From Oscillospiraceae bacterium (GTDB lineage Bacteria; Bacillota; Clostridia; Oscillospirales; Oscillospiraceae), in contig JAJBVW010000125.1 of NCBI GenBank assembly GCA_020866945.1, positions 1-11,597 on the forward strand: 11,597 nucleotides of DNA. Direction: 5' to 3'. The notes beneath the pieces are model-generated. The model saw only the letters and a list, made by a program, of their open reading frames with translations. It ran no database searches and was not told where the DNA came from. How positions within the stretch are numbered: position 1 is the first letter of the stretch; each line of letters opens with the position of its first letter. Both the position numbers and the translations under genes were made by a program. Positions 1 to 6,828 of the stretch are shown here, piece by piece.

Positions 1-38
1 ATATAACGTAGTGTAGTATTATTATTACAAAGATTCTT

Positions 39-102
39 CACTGTACCCCTGGGTACAGTGACCAAAGCCTTGCGCCCCAAGGGTTTGCTGGTCACTGTAC
101 CC
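39..102. repeat. Nested inverted repeat with alternative hairpins downstream of the MFS gene
   Basis: A 14-bp arm GGGTACAGTGACCA (51-64) pairs perfectly with TGGTCACTGTACCC (89-102). The interior adds CCTTG/CAAGG (68-72 with 78-82), giving a long stable hairpin. The outer 10 bases of the left arm (51-60) also pair perfectly with CACTGTACCC at 39-48 across a 2-base loop, so the two hairpins exclude each other. On the plus strand the large hairpin is followed by a T-rich stretch (103-114), which suits a terminator for a gene entering from the left. On the minus strand it lies 24 nt after the MFS stop, without a clear U tract. It could be a transcription terminator, an mRNA 3'-end stabiliser or a dispersed palindromic element. 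The structure is certain; the role is inferred. Confidence 0.7.
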
Positions 103-126
103 TTTAATTATTTTGGCAGGGGGTCT

Positions 127-1311
127 TCACTGGACGCTTGGCCCAGTGACGGAATTATCCCGGCGCACCACAAAGCACATCACCACGGCCATCACGGCGG
201 CACAGGCGGCGCTCAGCAGGAAGCGGGGGCCGACGGCCTCGCTGCCGGAAATCAAGCGGGCCGCCGCTGTCAGCACCGGAGCGCAGAAGCCTCCTAGATT
301 TGCAAAAGCTGTGATAAGCGCCATGCCAAAGGCCACGTTTGCTCCAGAACAGGCCGCAGCGTCTGTCAGCACACGGGCCATCACAAAGCCCAGGGACGCG
401 CCGCCTATTACACAGCCCAGATATACCTGCCACAGCCCGGCGGCGGTGCCGCATACGATCTGTCCCGCGACCATCAGGGCAAAACCGATAGCGTACACAT
501 ACCGTTCCACCCGACTGACAACGCGGCCATAGAGGATTCCGCCGACTACGCCCATCAGCAGCAGAATTGTTGTAGCCGTGCCGGATTGAGCCGCTGTGCC
601 GATTCCTTTTTCCGCCAGGTACAGGCTCATGTTCACCGGGAAGGTATTATACAGCAGGGTTGCAAGCAGGGCCAGGACGCAGCAGAAGGCCAGCGGGCCA
701 TATTGGGGCTTTTCCTGCCCCATGTCGGTCTCCCCCGCCGCAGCCTGCCGCCGTCCCGCGTCCTTTGGCAGGCACAGAAGGGACAAAATCAGCCCCGGCA
801 GCGCCACCAGATAGACCAGATAATTCAGGCTCCAATGAATCTCCGCCAAAAGGCCGCCGAAGAAGGTCATCAGCATGGCGCCCACGCTGGCCGCGCTGGA
901 AAGCCAGCCCATGACGCTGTCCTGCCGTTCCGGACTTACGCAGTCGGAGATAAGGCTGGTGGCAATAGGTATCACAAGGCCGATACCCGCTCCCATCAGC
1001 ACCGCCCAAATGTATAGAACGGACAAGGAACCATGAAATGCCAGACTCAGCAGACCACTGGCGCAGAAAAGCCCACTTCCCAATGCGGTCAGGTACTTTT
1101 TCGGCACCCGCTCCGCCAGCTTTCCCGCCAATAGACTGACCGGGATAACAATAAGGCTTGGGAAGGTCATCAGAAACTGCACCGCTGACGTCCCCGCCTG
1201 GGGAAACGCCGCCGCAAGCTCCGCAATGATGGGCGAAATGCCGTTTGCGCCCATCTGCATTACTTCCAGGCATAGTATAGCCGCAATAATCCAAACTTCT
1301 TTTTTCTTCAT
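127..1311 (-). CDS. Major facilitator superfamily transporter, probable drug/metabolite exporter
   Basis: This 394-residue integral membrane protein has about 12 hydrophobic segments in two halves of six, the usual size and layout of an MFS proton antiporter. The helix 2-3 loop, GKLAERVPKKYLTALG (63-78), matches the G-x-L-a-[DE]-r-x-x-[kr] pattern of MFS motif A. A polar, charged central loop (about 183-204) separates the halves. The second half has glycine-rich helices and ends in a short tail after VVRRD. The start is supported by an AAAGGG sequence about 11 nt upstream of ATG. The gene begins 51 nt after the frame-restored end of the small secreted protein gene, on the same strand, so the two may share a transcript. 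The overall look (no sugar-transporter signature, no fused domain) suggests the DHA1-like efflux branch, but the substrate cannot be read from sequence. Confidence 0.88.
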   Translation of the reverse strand: MKKKEVWIIAAILCLEVMQMGANGISPIIAELAAAFPQAGTSAVQFLMTFPSLIVIPVSLLAGKLAERVPKKYLTALGSGLFCASGLLSLAFHGSLSVLYIWAVLMGAGIGLVIPIATSLISDCVSPERQDSVMGWLSSAASVGAMLMTFFGGLLAEIHWSLNYLVYLVALPGLILSLLCLPKDAGRRQAAAGETDMGQEKPQYGPLAFCCVLALLATLLYNTFPVNMSLYLAEKGIGTAAQSGTATTILLLMGVVGGILYGRVVSRVERYVYAIGFALMVAGQIVCGTAAGLWQVYLGCVIGGASLGFVMARVLTDAAACSGANVAFGMALITAFANLGGFCAPVLTAAARLISGSEAVGPRFLLSAACAAVMAVVMCFVVRRDNSVTGPSVQ

Positions 1312-1362
1312 GGTTCCGTTCCCTTTGTCCGCAAGAATATTAAGCCCTAATCGACCGAACCA

Positions 1363-1522
1363 TTATTGCCCGGTAATCGTTATCGTCACCGTACCAACAG
1401 TCGTTGGGTTAGTCACCGAGCTGTCCAGCGCACCGCTCAGCGTTAATGCCGCCGTACCTGTGGGGGCATCAGCAACAGCTGTCCCAACCGCAGTGGCAAG
1501 ATTCAAAGTCGCATTATCAAAA
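1363..1522 (-). pseudogene. Out-of-frame 3' part of the small secreted protein gene
   Basis: This stretch continues the coding sequence of the upstream secreted-protein gene in another reading frame. Removing one T from the T4 run (A4 on the plus strand, 1519-1522) joins the frames into ...VTGTF-DNATLNLATAVG... and extends the product from 126 to 177 residues, ending at TAA (1363-1365). The 51 extra residues are Thr/Ala/Val-rich and end in alternating beta-type sequence (GTVTITITGQ), the same composition as the upstream part, so this is real coding sequence and not a chance ORF. The cause may be an indel mutation, a homopolymer sequencing error, or a +1 ribosomal frameshift, because the junction reads TTT TGA T. 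It has no ribosome binding site of its own. Confidence 0.7.
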
Positions 1523-1897
1523 TGTACCCGTAACGGCCTCATAGCCGGTTTTTGCTGCATACGCCAGCGTGGCGGTGACAGCGGCATTGGAGTGATTGGT
1601 CACAGTGACCACATTGGCGCCGCTGGTATAGCTCCATTCCGCCTCTCCCTTGTCCGTATACTCATGGCTGTCGCTGCTCCATGTGCCATCGGCTGCCTCC
1701 GTATAGGTAAATTCCATGCTGCCCCAGGAGATTTCCACACTGTAAACTGTTGCCGCAGGACTGGCCTCCTCATAAGTCGCGGTCACATTTGCGGTCGCTG
1801 TTCCGCCGGCTTGCGTGACTGTCTCAGCAGCAAACGCTGTGACAGACATCGCAAATACCAGTACAACAGCCAAAATCAGGGAAATTGCTCTCTTCAT
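1517..1897 (-). CDS. Small secreted beta-rich protein of unknown function (frame interrupted)
   Basis: A classical Sec signal peptide opens the protein: MKR, a hydrophobic core (residues 4-18), then an A-F-A site, with cleavage expected near residue 23. The mature part is Thr/Ala/Ser/Glu-rich with beta-type alternation. It holds an aromatic patch (EISWGSMEFTYT, about residues 53-64) and TVTNHSNAAVTATLAYA near the end, suggesting an Ig-like or beta-sandwich secreted domain. The start is fixed by an AAAGGAG ribosome binding site (1904-1910) 6 nt before ATG. As read, it ends after 126 residues at TGA-TAA, directly after a T4 run; the next frame continues for 51 similar residues. Predicted location is the cell surface or medium. 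The closest look-alikes I recall are uncharacterised secreted proteins of Clostridia, so no function is proposed. A near-consensus promoter lies about 290 nt upstream. Confidence 0.75.
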   Translation of the reverse strand: MKRAISLILAVVLVFAMSVTAFAAETVTQAGGTATANVTATYEEASPAATVYSVEISWGSMEFTYTEAADGTWSSDSHEYTDKGEAEWSYTSGANVVTVTNHSNAAVTATLAYAAKTGYEAVTGTF

Positions 1898-1903
1898 TGG
1901 TTT

Positions 1904-1910
1904 CTCCTTT
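1904..1910 (-). promoter_or_regulatory. Ribosome binding site of the small secreted protein gene
   Basis: AAAGGAG on the minus strand lies 6 nt upstream of the ATG at 1897. It is a near-ideal Shine-Dalgarno sequence at good spacing, and it fixes the start just before the signal peptide. Confidence 0.8.
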
Positions 1911-2192
1911 GTTTATATAATTTTTTATATTCACACCAACCTCCGGTGCAAACACCTTCCATAACGCTTGTGGTTTCCATAACTTATAGACCAATAGGAT
2001 ATTTATCTAGTCCACTCCGCTCATCAACATCGAATTTTTCGCGCTGTAACTGAGAATTTCATTTCTCTGTCTTCTCTCAATAGTAGTAAGTATTTAAGAG
2101 ACAGGTTTACATAATAATCATATTTATTCAGTAAACGCGCTTACAAAAGCATAAATGTCGAATCGCTCGCATTACCTTCAAGCGATGAGTGA
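1911..2192 (-). other. Long, potentially structured 5' leader without a recognised riboswitch
   Basis: The gene-free gap 1898-2325 holds a terminator, a promoter and this leader of about 280 nt. On the minus strand several local inverted repeats could fold in the RNA. They are TCGCT/AGCGA near the 5' end, GTTTAC...GTAAAC enclosing AATAA/TTATT, CTGTCTC...GAGA with GACAG, GAGAA...TTCTC, and GGTG...CACC close to the ribosome binding site. GTTATGGAA occurs twice, 14 nt apart start to start of the gap. Only very short ORFs (12 codons or fewer) start in it. I compared it by eye with c-di-GMP, SAM, THF and hammerhead consensus cores and found no match. It may be a plain leader, an RNA regulator of unknown class, or a remnant of decayed sequence. 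Confidence 0.4.
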
Positions 2193-2221
2193 ATTATATA
2201 TCATTTTTACTCTCTTTTCAA
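2193..2221 (-). promoter_or_regulatory. Sigma-A-type promoter, near consensus
   Basis: On the minus strand TTGAAA (2216-2221) and a perfect TATAAT (2193-2198) are separated by exactly 17 nt. This is 11 of 12 consensus positions at optimal spacing. Transcription would start near 2186 and run towards the small secreted protein gene at 1897, leaving a leader of almost 290 nt. It sits about 50 nt beyond the terminator of the adaptor operon, so it should open an independent unit that could include the MFS gene. Confidence 0.75.
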
Positions 2222-2271
2222 TGCGTGTTCCCATTTCGTAATTATTTGTAATTAAAATAAAAGTAATTTAC

Positions 2272-2305
2272 AAAAAAGGTTCAGCCACAAAAGCTGAACC
2301 TTTTT
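2272..2305 (-). terminator. Intrinsic terminator of the adaptor-transporter operon
   Basis: Arms 2273-2285 and 2293-2305 are perfect 13-bp complements (AAAAAGGTTCAGC and GCTGAACCTTTTT) around a 7-nt loop. Read on the minus strand, the GC-containing stem is followed by a run of six T, about 20 nt after the stop codon of the large adaptor gene. The A/T outer arms also let it work in the plus direction. Confidence 0.92.
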
Positions 2306-2325
2306 GCAAGAACTATCTGTTGTTA

Positions 2326-5300
2326 TCAATTTACAAATGTATACGACAACGTGTCTGCGTAGCGGTAATAGTAGGTATCTCCTTCCTCCAAGCCGGAGAG
2401 AATCTCTACCACGTCGCCGTCGGACATACCTGTCTCTACTTCTACCAGGCCGCCCAGGGTGTCAGAGGATTCGTCATATTCGGTATAAACGTAGGTTTTG
2501 CCGTTATCCTCCACCAAAGCAGCCACAGGGATGGTAACAGCGGCTTCGGTGGTGTCGGTGACAATCTTCACGGAAACATTCATACCGGCCAGCATCTGCG
2601 TGGTTTTTGAAAGCGTGACCTCCACGCTGAACTTGGTGTTGCCGCCCTCATTCGTGCCGGTGGTGGCAATATAATCCACCAGGCCAGTGAAGGACTGGCC
2701 CTTCAGGGCGTCCAGCGTAACTTCCGCTTCCAGTCCCACTGCCAGCTCCAGAATATCCAGCTCGTCAATGCTGATGGTAACGGTCACCTCGTCCTGCGGC
2801 GTGATGGAAAGGACGTCCTGCTCCGCTACGCTGTATGTCTCGTAGGCGTAGGTCTCCTCCGCCGTCATGCCCGTAGCTGAAGCGCTGCCGCTGCTGCCAG
2901 ACATAGACGCAGAACTGCTGCCGCCACTGCTCCCACTGCTGATGCCTCCACTGCTGCCGCTGCTGCCGGAGCTTCCGCCGCCAGACATTCCACCAGCGCT
3001 GCCGGCGCTGTCGCTTTCATTATTCTCTCCGAACCCGCTGCTGTCGTCATTCTTAACAAGGAGAATGTATTTCAGCACCTCGACGTCTTCCTCGTTTTTT
3101 GTGAACACGAGAACCACCAGGTCGTCAGCAGAGAGAGCACTCAGTGTTGATGCCTCCCAAATCTCGTCATCCTTGGCGGCATCATCAGCATACGTATAGA
3201 CCTTCACCTCTGTGGTATCGTCATAGCTGCACTGGCCGGTCGTGATTTCCGCATCCTCCTCAGCAATCAGAGTGGAAAGAGTCTCATAGTCCAAGGCCTC
3301 ATAGTCCTCTATCTCTGTTGCCAGCGCAAGGCTCGTATAGGTCAGGACATTTTCCTCGTTGGCTGTAATAAAAGCGACATAATTAATCTCAGTACCGTCA
3401 AACTCGGGGGCATCGCTCTCCGTTATCTCATCGCTGGCGGTCTCGTCCGACTCATCGGTACTCCCCGACTCATCCGTACTTCCTGTGTCTTCGACGTCGT
3501 CCGTATCGCTGGTGTTCTCCGTATCATCAGTGCCGTCCGTTTCGTCGGTGACATCCGCATTGTCGGTGCTGTCTGTTTCACCAGTGCCGTCTGTGCTGTC
3601 GGTACTATCCGTATTGTTTGTGTTATCTGTTTCGTCAGTATTGTCAGTTTCATCGGTACTGTCCGAACTATCGGCACCATCTGTATCATCAGCACTGTCT
3701 GCCCCATCAGTGTTGTCTGTATTCTCAGCTTTCAGCAGCGTGATGGTTGCACCGCCGTTCCCGCTCCCGCTGGAATAGGAGAGAGTGCTCAACACGGCTG
3801 TGGACTGAGTCTTAGCGGAATAGGTCGTGGCTGAAGCAGTGGTTTCCTCCTCAGAGGCATCGGTGGCATCGGACACTTCGGCGGCATCCTCCGATGTCAG
3901 CGCCACATACGTTGCATCATCGGAAATGCCGGACACCACGCCGTCTGTCTCCGCATAGATATACCCGTCCGTATAATACTGGAACAGGGCTTCCATCTGC
4001 TCCTCCAGCTCATACCGGCGATTCAGCAGGGCCGTATAGGTGGATGTGTGGCCGGAATAGGACAGGGTCAGCAGAGTATCGCCTGCGTCCACCTCCTCAT
4101 TCAGGGACACATCTATATCAGAAACCGTTCCGTAATAGCCCAGGATTTTCAGCTCACTGTGGATATACAGCGTTCCGCTGCCCAGAAGATTCCCGTCTCC
4201 ATCGTATACTGTAACTTCATCCTGATACGCAGCCGTCTCATCAGAGACAGTGATGGTAACCGTGCCATCACTGACAGAGGCAACACGTCCCTCCTCACTG
4301 GTGCCGTCTGAATAGGTAACAGTGACGGCATCATCCACACTCAGGTCAGCGTCCGATTCAAACTGGACAGCCATCTCCCCATCCAGAGACAACAGCATCA
4401 GCGCGCCGTATTCATAGATGGTGTCGGCTACATCCACATCCTCTTCCGCATAGATGACCTTGACCCTGCCTGCCACAGTGGCGGTTAGGTCGGTCTCCGC
4501 TTCCTCCTCGGACTCCGCTTCCAGTTCCTCGTCCAACTCATCAATGACGTCCTGAAACTCCACAATAGCCGTAGCCACGGTGATGGTGTCCACCGAAGCG
4601 ATGATGTCGCCGGCCTCCACCGTATCTCCATTCTGAACATGATAGGCACTAATGGATACAGCCTCCGGTATACTCAGCGTAACAGCATCCTCGTCCTCCA
4701 GCGTACCCGCGCCGGACAGAACAGTGGTAATGGTATCCGCCTCCGCCGTGCCAGAGATAACCGAGCTTTCCACAGTGACGGTATCCTCCTCTGTGGTTGT
4801 GCTGGTCATCAGCTTAGGCAGCACAGCGACAACGACAACAATAACTGCCACCGCAGCCAGGGGAATTATCCACATTCTCCTGCTGTGTCTTCTGCGAGCC
4901 TCAACCAGCTCCTCCATGTCGATGGGTTCCTCTTCCTCCGGGCGCTGCTCTTGTTCTTCGGATGCCTTTCTCTTTTTCCAAACGCGGATAAAAAGAATCA
5001 GGCTGACAAGCTCCCCCAGAACGCCCACGGCCAGGATGGGAAGCCAATGCTGGCGGGCAAACATCCGAAATCTTGTGAATATGCCCGTGCTGCTGGAGGC
5101 CGCGGCCATGCCGCCAGACTGCTCCGTGCTGTCCTCTGCATCATCCGAGGATGTACTGGCGCTGCCAAACTCCGCTGATGCGTTGCCACGGGTCATCTCC
5201 CCCGACGCACCGCCGGAAGATGTGCTGTCCTCCGCCATGGTATCTCTGTCCGCCATGACAGCGGAATCGTCGTTTGTCGATTCATCTTCATCCATTGAGG

Positions 5301-5601
5301 CGGCAAAAGAGGACATATCCATCTCGGAAAAGTCCATGTCCGACATATCCATCGAGGCAAAGCCGCCGCTGCTGCTATTGGATGTCAGGGCCAGGTTCAC
5401 CAGGTCTGCCGCGATAACAACCGCAAACAGAACCATCAAAACAATCAGCACAACGCTCTTTTTAGACCGCTTGGAAGGCTGTTCCTCCTGATTTTCCGGC
5501 CCGTCCGGCCATGGCGCTGTGACGACAGGCTCTCCCTGAGAGACCGGCTCTGCTGTTAAATCGGGAGTTTCCTCTCCCGAACTGCGCTTTTTCCAAAACA
5601 T
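2326..5601 (-). CDS. Giant MacA/HlyD-like membrane-fusion (adaptor) protein, 1091 aa
   Basis: This is the second periplasmic-adaptor-type protein of the operon, about twice the usual 400-550 residues. Residues 1-48 are cytoplasmic and end in KRSKK. TM1 (50-72) leads to an acidic, Ser/Asp/Met-rich outside loop (73-186) with MDMSDMDFSEMDM at 84-96. TM2 (187-206) returns via RVWKKRK, and TM3 (243-262), after ARRRHSRRM, corresponds to the normal adaptor anchor. Next come a lipoyl-like unit (about 294-338), a short acidic helix (343-368), a beta-rich segment (372-480), a second lipoyl-like unit (488-515) and a helix (520-543). At about 560-922 is an insertion: a Thr-Asp-X repeat (628-720), an unrecognised domain (about 735-850, single Cys791) and a Gly/Ser linker (866-910). 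The C-terminal beta-barrel and membrane-proximal parts (930-1091) align with adaptor 1, including TVTISIDELDILELAVG and TYVYTEYDE. The start is supported by AAAGGGAG 6 nt before ATG. It probably links the permease to the wall or exterior; this role is inferred. Confidence 0.88.
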   Translation of the reverse strand: MFWKKRSSGEETPDLTAEPVSQGEPVVTAPWPDGPENQEEQPSKRSKKSVVLIVLMVLFAVVIAADLVNLALTSNSSSGGFASMDMSDMDFSEMDMSSFAASMDEDESTNDDSAVMADRDTMAEDSTSSGGASGEMTRGNASAEFGSASTSSDDAEDSTEQSGGMAAASSSTGIFTRFRMFARQHWLPILAVGVLGELVSLILFIRVWKKRKASEEQEQRPEEEEPIDMEELVEARRRHSRRMWIIPLAAVAVIVVVVAVLPKLMTSTTTEEDTVTVESSVISGTAEADTITTVLSGAGTLEDEDAVTLSIPEAVSISAYHVQNGDTVEAGDIIASVDTITVATAIVEFQDVIDELDEELEAESEEEAETDLTATVAGRVKVIYAEEDVDVADTIYEYGALMLLSLDGEMAVQFESDADLSVDDAVTVTYSDGTSEEGRVASVSDGTVTITVSDETAAYQDEVTVYDGDGNLLGSGTLYIHSELKILGYYGTVSDIDVSLNEEVDAGDTLLTLSYSGHTSTYTALLNRRYELEEQMEALFQYYTDGYIYAETDGVVSGISDDATYVALTSEDAAEVSDATDASEEETTASATTYSAKTQSTAVLSTLSYSSGSGNGGATITLLKAENTDNTDGADSADDTDGADSSDSTDETDNTDETDNTNNTDSTDSTDGTGETDSTDNADVTDETDGTDDTENTSDTDDVEDTGSTDESGSTDESDETASDEITESDAPEFDGTEINYVAFITANEENVLTYTSLALATEIEDYEALDYETLSTLIAEEDAEITTGQCSYDDTTEVKVYTYADDAAKDDEIWEASTLSALSADDLVVLVFTKNEEDVEVLKYILLVKNDDSSGFGENNESDSAGSAGGMSGGGSSGSSGSSGGISSGSSGGSSSASMSGSSGSASATGMTAEETYAYETYSVAEQDVLSITPQDEVTVTISIDELDILELAVGLEAEVTLDALKGQSFTGLVDYIATTGTNEGGNTKFSVEVTLSKTTQMLAGMNVSVKIVTDTTEAAVTIPVAALVEDNGKTYVYTEYDESSDTLGGLVEVETGMSDGDVVEILSGLEEGDTYYYRYADTLSYTFVN
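2872..3006 (-). repeat. Gly/Ser-rich linker-coding segment in the large adaptor
   Basis: Residues 866-910 of the large adaptor are almost only Gly, Ser and Ala in short GGSSGSSGSS-like units. Such tracts act as flexible tethers. It separates the unrecognised insertion domain from the return to conserved adaptor sequence near residue 922. Confidence 0.75.
3418..3723 (-). repeat. 9-bp-period minisatellite coding for Thr-Asp-X tripeptides
   Basis: From residue 628 the large adaptor reads as consecutive triplets, mostly TDX with X = N, G, S, E or D (TDN, TDG, ADS, ADD, TDG...), for about 30 units before degrading to SDE/TAS near 720. At DNA level this is a degenerate 9-bp repeat using ACN and GAY codons. 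The protein segment is very acidic and probably extended, comparable in style, not homology, to the Ser-Asp stalks of Gram-positive surface adhesins. Such tracts are prone to copy-number change. Confidence 0.85.
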
Positions 5602-5607
5602 AGCTTT

Positions 5608-5615
5608 CTCCCTTT
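5608..5615 (-). promoter_or_regulatory. Ribosome binding site of the large adaptor gene
   Basis: AAAGGGAG lies 6 nt upstream of the ATG at 5601, inside the 15-nt gap after the permease stop codon. It supports this start and hence the reality of the N-terminal two-helix extension. Confidence 0.75.
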
Positions 5616-5616
5616 C

Positions 5617-6828
5617 TCAGCCGCCGTAGTGCAGCGCGTCTATCGGAGCCATTTTTGCCGCCTTGTTGGCGGGGTACAGACCGAACACAATGCCAATCAC
5701 AAAGCAGAACGCAACGGCAATCAAAACCACCGGCACATTCATCTCGAAGGTCATGCTCATGCTGGACACCACGATGGACACCACCTGCAAAATGGCCCAG
5801 GACAGGAACACCCCGATGGCACAGCCAAGCATACAAAGAACCACGGATTCCAGCAAAAACTGCTGGAGTATCACGCCGCGTCCCGCGCCGATGGCCTTGC
5901 GGATGCCGATTTCCCTGGTGCGCTCCGTGACGGTAACGAGCATGATATTCATGATGCCGATGCCGCCAACGATAAGCGAGATGGCCGCGATGCCACCCAG
6001 CAGAAGCGCTAGGACGGAGGTAATGCTGGTCATGGTGTCCTCCATCACATCCTGCGTAGAGACCTCGAAGGCGTCCTCATCCTCCTCAAAGCGCTCCATC
6101 AGCAGCGCCGTGATGGCCGTCTCAGCGGTGGCCATATCGGAATCCTCCGCCGCACTGACTGTGAAGCTGGTGATTTCGGAGGACACTGTGGAGGACAGGC
6201 GCAGCAGAGAGGTATAGGAAATATAAATCGTATAAGAGGAGCTGCTGACCACAGAGGTCAGGGAAGTATCGTCATCCTCCAGCACACCCACGATGGTGAA
6301 TTTCATGCCGTCCAGGGACAGCTCCTCTCCCAGGCAGTCGGTGTAGCCCACCAGGGCCTCAGCCGTCGCCTCATTGATAACGCAGACGTTGGTGTGGTTA
6401 TCCACGTCGGAGGACTTAATGAACCGGCCCAGCAGCAGACTAAGCTCGTTGATAGTCTCGTAGGCCGGGGTGGTGCCGTAGACCTCTGCCGTGGTGCTGG
6501 TGGAATCATATTTGGCTGTGACGCTGGTTTCTCCTATCGGAGCCAGCAGGCCGATGCCATCCTCGCTCATCCACTCATCCAGCGTGTCCAGAGTAATGGG
6601 GTTGCCCTTGTCGTCTGAGATGGTAACTTCAATGAGGTCGGTAGCTAGACTGGAAATAGTGTCCGTCACCGTTCCCGTGGCCCCGTTCACCAGGCTGACC
6701 AGGATGACCAGGGCCATCACGCCGATGATAATGCCAAGCATAGTCAGGAATGCCCGGAATTTGTTCCCCGCAATGGACTTAATGGCCATTTTAAAGGACT
6801 GGGAGAACATTTTGAAGAAATGTTTCAT
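5617..6828 (-). CDS. MacB/FtsX-type ABC transporter permease
   Basis: At 403 residues this is the usual size for the permease half of MacB-like systems encoded apart from their ATPase. Layout: an amphipathic N-terminus (SFKMAIKSIAGNKFRAFLTM) with TM1 at about 26-48, a large extracytoplasmic domain (about 50-268, MacB periplasmic-core type), then three helices at about 271-298, 326-352 and 366-387. The cytoplasmic segment TERTREIGIRKAIGA (301-315) is the hallmark FtsX/MacB coupling region contacting the ATPase, and the C-terminus GLYPANKAAKMAPIDALHYG (383-402) is typical too. Its ATG overlaps the ATPase stop as ATGA, and its GGAGGTG ribosome binding site lies inside the ATPase gene, so translation is probably coupled. 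It is expected to form a dimer that works mechanically on adaptor proteins, as MacB does, rather than as a classical transmembrane pore. The substrate is unknown; peptides or lipophilic drugs are family precedents. Confidence 0.93.
   Translation of the reverse strand: MKHFFKMFSQSFKMAIKSIAGNKFRAFLTMLGIIIGVMALVILVSLVNGATGTVTDTISSLATDLIEVTISDDKGNPITLDTLDEWMSEDGIGLLAPIGETSVTAKYDSTSTTAEVYGTTPAYETINELSLLLGRFIKSSDVDNHTNVCVINEATAEALVGYTDCLGEELSLDGMKFTIVGVLEDDDTSLTSVVSSSSYTIYISYTSLLRLSSTVSSEITSFTVSAAEDSDMATAETAITALLMERFEEDEDAFEVSTQDVMEDTMTSITSVLALLLGGIAAISLIVGGIGIMNIMLVTVTERTREIGIRKAIGAGRGVILQQFLLESVVLCMLGCAIGVFLSWAILQVVSIVVSSMSMTFEMNVPVVLIAVAFCFVIGIVFGLYPANKAAKMAPIDALHYGG

Noticed and set aside
1960..2040. 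Hammerhead-ribozyme-like TGATGAG ... GAAAC in the leader
   Set aside because: The essential C before TGATGA is a T, and the intervening sequence does not form a proper stem II.
1226..2053. Plus-strand open frame of 275 codons across the secreted-protein gene and its leader
   Set aside because: It runs against the signal-peptide gene, the ribosome binding site and the leader; the translation looks random and has no family resemblance.
2326..2400. LPXTG-type cell-wall anchor at the end of the large adaptor
   Set aside because: The C-terminus (YADTLSYTFVN) has no sorting motif, hydrophobic stretch or basic tail.
3418..3723. RTX-type calcium-binding repeats in the large adaptor
   Set aside because: RTX repeats are nine-residue GGxGxDxxx units; this tract has three-residue TDX units with little glycine.
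3418..3723. CRISPR array in the repeat-rich tract
   Set aside because: The repeats are contiguous 9-bp coding units in frame, without spacers or 23-40-bp identical repeats.
3485..3778. Plus-strand frame coding a Ser/Val repeat protein
   Set aside because: It is the complement of the Thr-Asp-X repeat (GAT/ACN codons read as TCN/GTN), so the apparent repeat protein is a shadow.
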